DNA from: Catellatospora sp. KI3
GTDB lineage: Bacteria; Actinomycetota; Actinomycetes; Mycobacteriales; Micromonosporaceae
Direction: 5' to 3'
DNA: 64,000 nucleotides
Assembly: GCF_029948125.1 (NCBI RefSeq)
Contig: NZ_JASAMB010000007.1
Span: 62,001 to 126,000, forward strand
Below are positions 33,350-41,322 of the stretch, in pieces. Within the stretch, counting starts at the first letter, position 1, and the number at the start of each line of letters is the position of its first letter. The notes below the pieces were generated by a model. It made no database searches and was not told the origin of the DNA. It worked only from the letters and a program-made list of their open reading frames with translations. A program made the translations under genes and the position numbers.

Positions 33350-33946
33350 ATGGGTGGTCCGAGTTGGCCGGACGGCCCAGCCGGGACGCCTGAACCGACG
33401 ATTGGCAAGCAGTGGGTGTCGGCGCCATCGGCTGACGCCGCCCGCAGCGCCAAGCGTGCGAGAGCGTCGAGAATCGATCCGTCGCAGGCTGTCGTGAGGC
33501 CGTCAGACGCGGACGCGCGGCGCGCCCCCTCGGCTGATCGCGTGCGGGTAGCCGCAGGTCGGCGCGTCGCCGCTCAAACTGACAGGCAGCTGGGAGAAAG
33601 CGCGGCGACGACCGCCCCACTTGACGTCGGAAGTAGACGGTCGGAAGATTCAACCCGGCTCGTGTCGCCCGGCGGGACGGCGACGACCCTGGCGTGGGCG
33701 GGGAGGGGTGCGGTGGACGCAGCGGCAATCTCGGCAGAGGAGCGGCTGATGGTCGAAATGATCATCACCGACCATGGAGACGAGCAGATCGCCTCCCAAC
33801 TCAACGTCGCCGTCCGCACCATGCAGCGCCACCTGCGGGCCCTGATGGATCGGGTGGGCGCGCCCAACCGCGGCGCGCTGTGCGCGATCGCCACCTTCTA
33901 CGGCTGGATCGACATGGCGTCGATCCTCATGAACGAGCTGAAGTAG
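33350..33946 (+). CDS. LuxR-type HTH protein with disordered N terminus
   Basis: The 198-residue frame ends in a LuxR-type DNA-binding domain (ISAEERLMVEMIITDHGDEQ, IASQLNVAVRTMQRHLRALM, DRVGAPNRGALCAIATFYGW). The first about 125 residues are rich in Arg, Ala, Ser and Pro with no recognisable domain and less biased codons. The true protein could be shorter, or the sensor part may have decayed. A TATCCT box seven bases before ATG 33350 supports the long form. It faces the divergent P450 and may control it. The last 20 bases overlap the convergent gene. Confidence 0.6.
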   Translation: MGGPSWPDGPAGTPEPTIGKQWVSAPSADAARSAKRARASRIDPSQAVVRPSDADARRAPSADRVRVAAGRRVAAQTDRQLGESAATTAPLDVGSRRSEDSTRLVSPGGTATTLAWAGRGAVDAAAISAEERLMVEMIITDHGDEQIASQLNVAVRTMQRHLRALMDRVGAPNRGALCAIATFYGWIDMASILMNELK

Positions 33947-34178
33947 CCCCGCCGGGCCGCAGCCGTCTCGGGTCGGGGTCGCGCCCCGGGAAGCGGCGCA
34001 GGTATTCGCGCTCCAGCTCGCGGCTGCGCTCAGAGTGGTTGGCCAGGGCGCTGTCCGACCCGTGCACGAAGGTGTCGTGCCGGGTGCGGTGCAGCGAGGC
34101 CAGTTCGCGGGCGAGCTCGTGGTTGCTTAGGTCGCCCGCGGGGACGCCGCTGTGGTCGGCTGTACGCATCGTCGTCAT
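33927..34178 (-). CDS. DUF6158-like small protein
   Basis: The 83-residue protein reads AGDLSNHELARELASLHRTR, HDTFVHGSDSALANHSERSR and ELEREYLRRFPGR, a helical pattern I associate with the actinobacterial DUF6158 group. ATG 34178 is chosen, with ATG 34169 as alternative. It overlaps the LuxR-type gene by 20 bases at the 3' end and is divergent from the CBS/BON gene. Function unknown. Confidence 0.7.
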   Translation of the reverse strand: MTTMRTADHSGVPAGDLSNHELARELASLHRTRHDTFVHGSDSALANHSERSRELEREYLRRFPGRDPDPRRLRPGGATSARS

Positions 34179-34286
34179 GTCATACCCCGGGTATTTTGAT
34201 CCGTCGTAGCGGTTAATGCCGGACTCGGTACGATCACAGGTGTCATGTACCCACCGGTGCGGCAGAACATGCCAGGCCGGTGAGCG

Positions 34287-35054
34287 ATGCCGGACCCCGA
34301 CGGGGAGGGGGTGCGCCTGATGGCGGCGCGCACCGTGGCGGACGTGATGTCGGCGCCAGTGGTCAGCGTGGCGCCGCGGACGCAGTACCGGGAGATCGTC
34401 GAGCTGCTGGCCGAGCACGGCATCAGCGCGATGCCGGTGGTCGGCGCGGACGGCGTCGTGCTCGGCGTGGTCTCCGAGGCCGACCTGCTGCACAAGCTGG
34501 CGCTGGGCGGCGAGGAGCCACAGCGGCGGCTGTTCGAGCGGCGCCGCCGCGCGGTGGCGCGGACCAAGGCCGAGGGCGAGACCGCCGAGGACCTGATGAC
34601 GACCCCGGCCGTGGTGGTCCGGCCGGGCGCCTCCGTGGTCGAGGCTGCCCGGATCATGGAGAACGAGCAGCTCAAGCGGCTTCCGGTGGTGTCCGGGAAC
34701 CGGCTGGTCGGGATGGTGTCGCGGCGCGATCTGCTGCGCACGTACCGGCGGACCGATGAGGCGATCCGGCACGACGTGGTGCACGACGTGATCGAGGGGA
34801 TGCTCTTCGTCCAGCCGCCGCGGATCGACGCGGAGGTGGTCGACGGGGTGGTCCGGCTGACCGGCACCACCGGCCGCCGCAGCACCGCGCAGATCGCCGA
34901 GCACCTGGTGCGTACCGTGCCCGGGGTGGTCGACGTCGTCAACGAGCTGGCCTCGGAGTGGGACGACACCTCCCGGCGCGAGCGGCGGCACGACTTCGAC
35001 GCCGAGGTCGACGGTCCGGAGCGCCCCCGCGACGGCACCCTCGACATGATGTGA
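34287..35054 (+). CDS. CBS-domain pair with C-terminal BON domain
   Basis: The 255-residue protein has two CBS motifs (TVADVMSAPVVSVAPRTQYR to GVVSEADLLHKLAL; TAEDLMTTPAVVVRPGASVV to GMVSRRDLLRTYRR), which together bind an adenosine nucleotide. A BON domain follows from about residue 165 (IDAEVVDGVVRLTGTTGRRS, PGVVDVVNELA). CBS-BON proteins are common in actinobacteria as stress or energy sensors. GGTGAG precedes the ATG; an ATG at 34320 is possible. A small gene follows 32 bases downstream. Confidence 0.9.
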   Translation: MPDPDGEGVRLMAARTVADVMSAPVVSVAPRTQYREIVELLAEHGISAMPVVGADGVVLGVVSEADLLHKLALGGEEPQRRLFERRRRAVARTKAEGETAEDLMTTPAVVVRPGASVVEAARIMENEQLKRLPVVSGNRLVGMVSRRDLLRTYRRTDEAIRHDVVHDVIEGMLFVQPPRIDAEVVDGVVRLTGTTGRRSTAQIAEHLVRTVPGVVDVVNELASEWDDTSRRERRHDFDAEVDGPERPRDGTLDMM

Positions 35055-35086
35055 CCTCCACCAGCCTCGAGCAGGGAGCGGGAGCC

Positions 35087-35272
35087 ATGCCCATCCAGCG
35101 GGAGATGCGCAGCAAGCTGCGGTACACCTCGACGGAGACCAAGGACCAGCTGCTGAACGTGGCCAAGCGCCTCAACATCAGCGGCCGCTGGCAGATGACC
35201 AAGGCCGAGCTGGTACGGGCCATCGAGAACGCCGGCGCCCAGTCGCGCCGCAACCGGCGCGAGCCCCGGTGA
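35087..35272 (+). CDS. Small basic protein, SAP/Rho-N-like
   Basis: The 61-residue protein reads LRYTSTETKDQLLNVAKRLN, then SGRWQMTKAELVRAIENA and a basic tail (RRNRREPR). The helix-extended-helix with KAELVRAI resembles SAP or Rho N-terminal nucleic-acid-binding motifs. GGGAGCGGGAG precedes the ATG. It is probably co-transcribed with the CBS/BON gene. Confidence 0.75.
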   Translation: MPIQREMRSKLRYTSTETKDQLLNVAKRLNISGRWQMTKAELVRAIENAGAQSRRNRREPR

Positions 35273-35346
35273 CCGGCGCCGGGTCCTGGCCCCTGCGCCA
35301 GGCGGCCGCGCCCGCGCCGCCGCGCCGACCGCGTATGTTCGCCCTC

Positions 35347-35844
35347 ATGCTCACCGCCCTGACCCCGACCGAGCTCGTGCCCGGTGCGCCGCTGGCCGGG
35401 CAGCTGCACCGGCTCTACGCGGGCAACGCCGCCTACCACCGGCTCAGCGGCGAGTTCGGCCCGGACCTCACCGAGGCGCAGGTGCTGGCCTCGATCGAGG
35501 AGGACCTGGCCACCCCCGGGGTGGAGGTGTTCGCGGTGGGCGCCGACCGGGGCGCGCCGACCGCCGTGGTGAACCTGCTGGCCGAGCATCCCCGCGACGG
35601 CCTGCCCTGGATCGGGCTGCTGCTGGTCGACGCCGACCGGCACGGCACCGGCCTGGGCACCGCGGCCGCCCGCGAGGTGCACGACCTGCTGCGCGGGCGC
35701 GGCCGTACGGCGGTGCGGCTGGCGGTGCTGGAGAACAACCCGGTGGCGTTCGCGTTCTGGACCTCGCTGGGCTACACCGAGGTCGACCGGCGTCCTGACC
35801 TGCGGTTCGGTCGCCCCTGCATCGTGATGCACCGGCCGCTGTAA
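35347..35844 (+). CDS. GNAT-family N-acetyltransferase
   Basis: The 165-residue protein has the GNAT core WIGLLLVDADRHGTGLGTAA with the acetyl-CoA loop, then LAVLENNPVAFAFWTSLGYT, where Asn and Tyr serve the reaction. ATG 35347 is chosen because TATGTT lies seven bases upstream (leaderless). A GTG at 35269 overlapping the previous stop would add a Pro/Ala-rich segment unlike the family. Substrate unknown. Confidence 0.85.
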   Translation: MLTALTPTELVPGAPLAGQLHRLYAGNAAYHRLSGEFGPDLTEAQVLASIEEDLATPGVEVFAVGADRGAPTAVVNLLAEHPRDGLPWIGLLLVDADRHGTGLGTAAAREVHDLLRGRGRTAVRLAVLENNPVAFAFWTSLGYTEVDRRPDLRFGRPCIVMHRPL

Positions 35845-35892
35845 GTTTCCCGGCCGGCACCGCTCCGGTTCCGGGCCGCCGCCCGCCGCGAC

Positions 35893-35898
35893 TAGGCT
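35893..35898 (+). promoter_or_regulatory. Leaderless -10 box of the aldo/keto reductase
   Basis: TAGGCT is followed by six bases and the GTG start at 35905. Confidence 0.6.
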
Positions 35899-35904
35899 GC
35901 CGAT

Positions 35905-36891
35905 GTGGAGCAGCGGATTCTCGGCCGTACCGGCCGCAGCGTGGGTGTGATCGGACTCGGCGCCTGGCAGCTCGGCGCCGACTGGGGCGACGTCGCCGAA
36001 GACGACGCCCTGGCGGTGCTCGGCGCCGCCGTCGACGCGGGCGTCACCTTCATCGACACCGCCGACGTGTACGGCGACGGCCGCAGCGAGCGGCTGATCG
36101 GACGGTTCCTGCGCGAGGGCGGGGCCGGACGGGGTCTGACGGTCGCGACCAAGATGGGGCGCCGGGTGCCGCAGACCGTGGACGCCTATCGCCTCGACGC
36201 GTTCCGGGCCTGGAACGATCGGTCCCGGCAGAACCTCGGCGTGGACACGCTCGACCTGGTGCAGCTGCACTGCCCGCCGACGGCCGTGTACGGCGCCGAC
36301 GCGGTGTTCGACGCGCTGGACACCATGGTCGAGGAGAAGCGGATCGCCGCGTACGGCGTCAGCGTTGAGACGTGCGACGAGGCACTGACCGCGATCGCCC
36401 GCCCGAACGTGGCGTCGGTCCAGATCATCCTCAACGCGCTGCGGCTCAAGCCGCTGGAGCGGGTGCTGCCCGCCGCCGCGGCGGCCGGGGTCGCCATCAT
36501 CGCGCGGGTGCCGCTGGCCAGCGGCCTGCTGTCCGGGCGCTACGACGAGAACACCGTGTTCGGCTCCGACGACCACCGCAACTACAACCGGCACGGCGAG
36601 GCGTTCGACGTCGGCGAGACGTTCTCCGGCGTCGACTTCGGCACCGGCCTGGCCGCGGTGCGCCGGCTGGCGCCGCTGGTGCCCGACGGCGCGACGACGG
36701 CCCAGTTCGCGCTGCGCTGGATCGTGGACCAGCCGGGCGTGAGCGTGGTGATCCCCGGCGCGCGCAACGCGGCGCAGGCGCAGGCGAACGCGGCCGCCGC
36801 GACCCTGGCGCCGCTGCCGGAGCCGGCGCTGGCCACCGTCACCGAGATCTACGACGAGCTGATCCGCCCGCAGGTGCACCACCGCTGGTGA
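35905..36891 (+). CDS. Aldo/keto reductase
   Basis: The 328-residue TIM-barrel oxidoreductase shows the catalytic tetrad Asp (FIDTADVYG), Tyr (same loop), Lys (VATKMGRR) and His (VQLHCPPTA). The C-terminal NADPH site reads SVVIPGARNAAQAQANAAAA. It reduces a carbonyl with NADPH; the substrate is unknown. GTG 35905 follows TAGGCT by six bases (leaderless). A perfect 18-bp hairpin lies directly after the stop. Confidence 0.93.
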   Translation: MEQRILGRTGRSVGVIGLGAWQLGADWGDVAEDDALAVLGAAVDAGVTFIDTADVYGDGRSERLIGRFLREGGAGRGLTVATKMGRRVPQTVDAYRLDAFRAWNDRSRQNLGVDTLDLVQLHCPPTAVYGADAVFDALDTMVEEKRIAAYGVSVETCDEALTAIARPNVASVQIILNALRLKPLERVLPAAAAAGVAIIARVPLASGLLSGRYDENTVFGSDDHRNYNRHGEAFDVGETFSGVDFGTGLAAVRRLAPLVPDGATTAQFALRWIVDQPGVSVVIPGARNAAQAQANAAAATLAPLPEPALATVTEIYDELIRPQVHHRW

Positions 36892-36898
36892 CTGAAGT

Positions 36899-36948
36899 TG
36901 CCGGGCAATCGGGGGTATGCGAGCGCTGAGACCCCCGATTGCCCGGCA
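36899..36948. terminator. Perfect 18-bp hairpin terminator
   Basis: TGCCGGGCAATCGGGGGT (36899-36916) and its exact reverse complement (36931-36948) enclose a 14-base loop, followed by CTTTG. It lies between the convergent aldo/keto reductase and LPXTG genes and should stop both. Confidence 0.85.
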
Positions 36949-36979
36949 CTTTGAAACGGTCTTGACCGCGGCTCGGCGG

Positions 36980-37516
36980 TCAGCGGCGGGGGCGAGGGGA
37001 CCTGCCGGCAGGGTGGGGGCGCTCGCCCCCGCGGCGGTTGAGCAGGGCGGCCAGCCACAGGGCGCCCGCTCCGCCGAGCAGCACCGTCGAGCCGATCGTG
37101 GCCAGCGTGCCGGTCGACGGGCCGGACGTGCCGGTGCGCGGCAGTTCGCCGCCCTCGCTGTCGCCGTCGTGGCCGCGACCGTCATCGTCGTCGCCCCCGT
37201 CGTCGCCGTCGTCGTTGCCCCGGGGCGTCTGCGACGGCCACGGCGACTGGCCGTGCGCCGACAGCGACGGCGACGGTGAATGGGGCCGCGGCCGCGACGG
37301 GCTCGGCGAGTCGTCCGGCGACAGTGAGGCCGAGGGGGAGTGCGGCGGCCGGGGCGAGGGCGAGTGGGAGCCGTAGCCGTGGTGCTTGCCGCGCTCGGCG
37401 GCGTGGCCGTCACCGGGGGCGAGCAGTCCGAACACACCCGTCGCGAGCAGCACGGCGGCCGGTGTGGCCACGGCGGCGAAGGTGGCGCGGCGGACCGGCG
37501 TTCCCGTGATACCCAT
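36980..37516 (-). CDS. LPXTG cell-wall-anchored Pro/Ser-rich protein
   Basis: A 178-residue surface protein. A signal peptide (RRATFAAVATPAAVLLATGV, cleavage near HAAE) is followed by a low-complexity mature part: a Ser-Pro-His stretch, then an Asp-Gly acidic block. The sorting signal is complete: ELPRTG, a hydrophobic helix (TLATIGSTVLLGGAGALWLA) and a basic tail. A sortase would join it to the wall through LPRTG. ATG 37516 follows GAAGGA. There is no folded domain, so it may be a spacer or acidic metal-binding wall protein. No sortase gene is in view. Confidence 0.85.
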   Translation of the reverse strand: MGITGTPVRRATFAAVATPAAVLLATGVFGLLAPGDGHAAERGKHHGYGSHSPSPRPPHSPSASLSPDDSPSPSRPRPHSPSPSLSAHGQSPWPSQTPRGNDDGDDGGDDDDGRGHDGDSEGGELPRTGTSGPSTGTLATIGSTVLLGGAGALWLAALLNRRGGERPHPAGRSPRPRR

Positions 37517-37770
37517 CAATTCGTCCTTCGTCTCGAACGGCGGCCGGTTGGTGGCACCACTCTCGTCAACGCGACGGTCCTGGCCGAGATACGGGACCAG
37601 CCCCGGTATAACGGCACGAACAGGACATATCTCCCCCGATCCGCTCTTGCCAACGCGCCAACCGGCGATGGGTGACGGTTAGTTGACAATTGCCCTACTT
37701 CGGGCATGCCCCGTGTCCGTGCCCGGTTCCCCCCGTTGACCTCGCGGAGCATGAGGCCGGGGGGGTTTCG

Positions 37771-38544
37771 ATGGAGACGCAGGGGCATGACCACGGCGCG
37801 CTGCTCGACGGGCTGACCGCGGCGTTCACCGCGATGGTCGGCGCGCACCGCCTCACTCTCGGCTTCGCGTCGCTCGCGCTGCTGGTGGCGGTCCTGCTGG
37901 GGGCGGCGCACGCGCTGGCACCCGGGCACGGCAAGGTCATGATGGCGACGTACCTGGTGGCGGGGCGCGGGGCGGTGCGGCAGGCGGTGGCCCTGGCCGC
38001 GACGGTGGCGCTGACGCACACCGCGGGCACGCTGCTGCTGGGCATCGTGCTCGCCGGCGGCCTGCACTTCGCCTCGCACGGGGTGTACGCGCTGCTGACC
38101 GCCGTCAGCGGCCTGCTGGTCGCCGGGGTCGGCGTGTCGCTGCTGCGCCGTGCCTACCGGGTGCTGCGGCACGGACCGCACGACGACCACGACCACGATC
38201 ACGGGCCGGGGCTGGTGCGCGGGCGCGGCGTGGTCGCGATGGGCCTGGCCGGGGGCCTGGTGCCGAGCCCGTCGGCGGTGGTGGTGCTGCTCGGCGCGGT
38301 CGGGCTGGGGCGGGCCTGGTTCGGCGTGCTGCTGGTCGCGGCGTACGGCGTGGGCATGGCGGCGACGCTGGTCGGGCTGGGGCTGCTGCTGACCCGGATG
38401 CGGGCCTGGCTCAAGCGCGCGTCGGCGTACGGCCGGGGCCGGACCCTGCTGCGCCATCGCGCCTGGCGGCTGGTGCCGCTGTTCACCTCCGCGACGGTCG
38501 TCGTGATCGGACTCGGTGTCGCCACCCGGGCGCTTGCCCTCTGA
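37771..38544 (+). CDS. NicO/RcnA-type metal transporter (short form)
   Basis: About 257 residues with six predicted helices. The family's first signature is AHALAPGHGKVMMATYLVAG and the second is GLAGGLVPSPSAVVVLLGA. A His-rich loop (HGPHDDHDHDHGP) between the halves would bind Ni2+ or Co2+. It is shorter than many actinobacterial relatives, which have a long extracytoplasmic N-terminal part; that part is absent here. ATG 37771 is chosen at the start of the conserved region; a TTG at 37690 would add a Pro/Cys-rich segment. Confidence 0.8.
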   Translation: METQGHDHGALLDGLTAAFTAMVGAHRLTLGFASLALLVAVLLGAAHALAPGHGKVMMATYLVAGRGAVRQAVALAATVALTHTAGTLLLGIVLAGGLHFASHGVYALLTAVSGLLVAGVGVSLLRRAYRVLRHGPHDDHDHDHGPGLVRGRGVVAMGLAGGLVPSPSAVVVLLGAVGLGRAWFGVLLVAAYGVGMAATLVGLGLLLTRMRAWLKRASAYGRGRTLLRHRAWRLVPLFTSATVVVIGLGVATRALAL

Positions 38545-38669
38545 GCTGCGCGGATCCTGTGTGCACGGTCGGCATGAAACTGGTATGGACATTAACAGTT
38601 AAGTCTATTAATAATTAGGCCCACCATCAGACGCCCGTGACCGCGGTCACCGGGCCGGGAGGAGGGTCC

Positions 38670-40967
38670 GTGCACATCAAATCCCGTCTGCTCGCCGTCG
38701 CGGCCGCGCTGCTCGTCGCGGGCGGCGTGCTCGCGGTCGCCAGCCCGGCGTCCGCGGCCAATCTGCTCGGCAACCCCGGATTCGAGTCCGGCAGCCTGTC
38801 GCCGTGGTCCTGCAGTCTCGGCAGCGTCGTCTCCACGCCCGTCCGCAGCGGCACCAAGGCCCTTCAGGGTGCCGCGTCCAGCTCGGACAACGCCCAGTGC
38901 ACGCAGACCGTCGCGGTGCAGCCGAACACGGCGTACTCGCTGACCGGCTGGGTGCGCGGCGCGTACGTGTACCTCGGCGTCACCGGCGGCGCGTCCACCT
39001 GGACCCCGTCGGCCACCGCCTTCACCCAGCTGACCGTCAACTTCACCACCGGCGCGTCGCAGACCAGCGCCCAGGTGTACCTGCACGGCTGGTACGGCCA
39101 GGGCACCTACTACGCCGACGACGTCAGCCTGGACGGCCCCGGCGGCACCGGCGTGCCCGGCGTCCCCGGCAACCCGGCGGTCGGCACGGTCACCAACAGC
39201 TCGATCGCCCTGAGCTGGGGCGCGTCCAGCGGCACCGTCACCGGCTACCGGGTGTACGAGGGCAGCACCGTCGTGGCGACGGTCACCGGCACCTCGGCGA
39301 CGGTCTCCGGCCTGGCGACGTGCTCGGCGCACTCGTACAGCGTGGCGGCGTACAACTCCACCGGTGAGTCGGCCAAGAGCGGCACGGTCACCGCCACCAC
39401 CACGGGCTGCACCACCGTCCCGGCGACCCCGTCCGGCCTGACCGCCACGGGCACCACGAACAGCATCATCTCGCTGTCCTGGAACGCCTCCGCGGGGGCC
39501 ACCGGCTACCGCGTCTACGAGGGCACCACCGTGGTCGCCACGGCTACCGGCACCTCTGCCACGGCCATCGGCCTGGCGACCTGCTCGACCCACACGTACA
39601 CCGTCGCCGCGTACAACAGCAGCGGTGAGTCGGCCAAGAGCGGTGCGGCCAGCGCGACCACGACCGGCTGCACCACCGTCCCGCCGACCCCGTCCGGACT
39701 GGCCGTGACCGGCACCGCGAACACGTCGGTGTCGCTGTCGTGGAACGCCTCCTCGGGCGCGACGGGCTACCGCGTGTACGAGGGCACCACGGTCAAGGCC
39801 ACCGTCACCGGCACCACCGCGACGGTCTCCGGGCTGGCCACGTGCTCGGCGCACTCGTACACGGTGGCGGCGTACAACAGCAGCGGCGAGTCGGCCAGGA
39901 GCGGCGCGGTCAGCGCGACCACGACCGGCTGCGTCAACACCGGCCTGCCAAAGCACGCGCTCGTCGGCTACCTGCACGCCAGCTTCGCCAACGGCTCGGG
40001 CTACCTGCGCATGGCCGACGTCCCGGCCGCCTGGGACATCATCAACCTGTCCTTCGCCGAGCCCACCTCGGTCACCTCCGGCGACGTGCGGTTCAAGCAG
40101 TGCCCGGTAGCCGAGTGCCCCAACGTGGAGTCCGAGGCGGACTTCATCGCCGCGATCCGGGCCAAGCAGGCCCAGGGCAAGAAGGTGCTGATCTCCATCG
40201 GCGGCGCCAACGGGCAGGTGCAGCTCACCACCACCGGTGCGCGAGACGCGTTCGTCAACTCGGTCAGCGCGATCATCGACAAGTACGGCCTGAACGGCCT
40301 CGACATCGACTTCGAGGGCCACTCGCTGTACTTCAACGCCGGTGACAGCGACTTCAAGAACCCGACCACCCCGGTCATCGTCAACCTGATCTCGGCGCTG
40401 AAGTCCCTCAAGGCGCGGTACGGGGCCGGGTTCGTGCTGACCATGGCGCCGGAGACGTTCTTCGTGCAGCTGGGCTACCAGTTCTACGGCGGCACCTGCA
40501 ACGGCTGCGACACCCGGGCCGGGTCGTACCTGCCGGTCATCTACGCGATGCGCAACGACATCACCGTGCTGCACGTGCAGGACTACAACTCGGGCCCGAT
40601 CATGGGCCTGGACAACCAGTACCACAACATGGGCGCCGCGGACTTCCACATCGCGATGACCGACATGCTGTCGGCCGGGTTCCCGGTGGCGGGCAACACC
40701 GCCAACATGTTCCCGGCGCTGCGCGACGACCAGATCGCCTTCGGCACCCCGGCCGCCGTCAGCGCGGGCGGCGGGTACGTCGGCCCGGCCGTCGTCCAGC
40801 AGGCCGTCAACTGCCTGGTGAAGAACCAGAACTGCGGCGGGTACACCCTGCGGGGCGGCACCATGCCGGACTTCCGCGGCCTGATGACCTGGTCCATCAA
40901 CTGGGACAAGTACTACGGCTGGGAGTTCCAGAACAACCACGAACCGTTCCTGAACGCCCTGCCCTGA
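38670..40967 (+). CDS. Secreted modular GH18 chitinase
   Basis: A 765-residue enzyme. It has a signal peptide (SRLLAVAAALLVAGGVLAVA, cleavage near ASAA), a CBM4/9-like domain (about 30-160, NLLGNPGFESGSLSPW to YYADDVSLDG), three near-identical FnIII repeats (about 163-422), and a GH18 barrel with GLNGLDIDFEG at about 545, the DxxDxDxE motif whose Glu is the acid/base. ISIGG and MTWSINWD are further GH18 strands. It hydrolyses chitin outside the cell, like the family A chitinases of Streptomyces. GTG 38670 follows GGAGGAGGG. The upstream region is AT-rich with a weak match to the DasR-type operator. Confidence 0.94.
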   Translation: MHIKSRLLAVAAALLVAGGVLAVASPASAANLLGNPGFESGSLSPWSCSLGSVVSTPVRSGTKALQGAASSSDNAQCTQTVAVQPNTAYSLTGWVRGAYVYLGVTGGASTWTPSATAFTQLTVNFTTGASQTSAQVYLHGWYGQGTYYADDVSLDGPGGTGVPGVPGNPAVGTVTNSSIALSWGASSGTVTGYRVYEGSTVVATVTGTSATVSGLATCSAHSYSVAAYNSTGESAKSGTVTATTTGCTTVPATPSGLTATGTTNSIISLSWNASAGATGYRVYEGTTVVATATGTSATAIGLATCSTHTYTVAAYNSSGESAKSGAASATTTGCTTVPPTPSGLAVTGTANTSVSLSWNASSGATGYRVYEGTTVKATVTGTTATVSGLATCSAHSYTVAAYNSSGESARSGAVSATTTGCVNTGLPKHALVGYLHASFANGSGYLRMADVPAAWDIINLSFAEPTSVTSGDVRFKQCPVAECPNVESEADFIAAIRAKQAQGKKVLISIGGANGQVQLTTTGARDAFVNSVSAIIDKYGLNGLDIDFEGHSLYFNAGDSDFKNPTTPVIVNLISALKSLKARYGAGFVLTMAPETFFVQLGYQFYGGTCNGCDTRAGSYLPVIYAMRNDITVLHVQDYNSGPIMGLDNQYHNMGAADFHIAMTDMLSAGFPVAGNTANMFPALRDDQIAFGTPAAVSAGGGYVGPAVVQQAVNCLVKNQNCGGYTLRGGTMPDFRGLMTWSINWDKYYGWEFQNNHEPFLNALP
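39150..39935 (+). repeat. Three tandem FnIII-encoding repeats, 261-bp period
   Basis: Inside the chitinase gene the sequence ACCACCGTCCCGsCGACCCC recurs at 39411 and 39672, giving a 261-bp (87-residue) period. The units are highly alike in DNA (for example the shared GGCTACCGCGTGTACGAGG region), so they probably arose by recent duplication and can recombine. Confidence 0.8.
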
Positions 40968-41029
40968 CCCTGCCCCACCCGCTCACCTCGGCCGCGTCGC
41001 CCACCCCGGGCGGCGCGGCCGCCGCCGTA

Positions 41030-41060
41030 GGTGGGTGGGTGGGTGGGTGGGTGGGTGGGT
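41030..41060 (+). repeat. GGTG tandem repeat, possible G-quadruplex
   Basis: About seven GGGT units run directly into family C copy 2. Four or more GGG runs spaced by single T bases are ideal for a G-quadruplex on this strand. Confidence 0.75.
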
Positions 41061-41122
41061 GCAGTTTCGGGGAAAGTGCAGGAATCTTGGCCGTCTTACG
41101 TGCAGTTTCCCCGAAACTGCAC
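41059..41122. repeat. Inverted repeat, family C copy 2
   Basis: GTGCAGTTTCGGGGAAAGTG at the left and CAGTTTCCCCGAAACTGCAC at the right form an inverted pair around GGAATCTTGGCC. It is the cleanest copy of the family, and each arm is itself nearly palindromic. It lies 3' of the chitinase. Confidence 0.85.
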
Positions 41123-41139
41123 GCTCCCGCGCCACACCC

Positions 41140-41322
41140 TCAGTCGAGGAGGCGGGTGCGTTTGAGGTCCATGCCGCCCAGGCCGAGCGGGATGTCGGGG
41201 TCGGAGTGGGCGTCGGCGCCCGCGCAGACCACGTCCGAGGTGCTGGTCCGCTCATGCTCGCTGGCGAAGTCGGGTTCGTCGTCGGTCCCCGCCCCGAAGG
41301 CTTCCGGTCGTTGCGGCTGCAT
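41140..41322 (-). CDS. Small acidic hypothetical protein
   Basis: A 60-residue frame reads MQPQRPEAFGAGTDDEPDFA and ends DIPLGLGGMDLKRTRLLD. It is acidic in the middle and looks protein-like rather than a shadow, since nothing overlaps it. It ends next to family C copy 2, as real genes do here. No Shine-Dalgarno is obvious. No family recognised. Confidence 0.45.
   Translation of the reverse strand: MQPQRPEAFGAGTDDEPDFASEHERTSTSDVVCAGADAHSDPDIPLGLGGMDLKRTRLLD

Noticed and set aside
31764-33946. A secondary-metabolite cluster around the P450
   Set aside because: Apart from the P450 and a LuxR-type HTH, the neighbours are CBS/BON, GNAT and unknown small proteins; no synthase or tailoring set is present.
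38592-40940. A 782-residue frame on the minus strand opposite the chitinase
   Set aside because: Its Gly/Arg/Val-rich repeats only mirror the FnIII repeats of the real gene on the plus strand.
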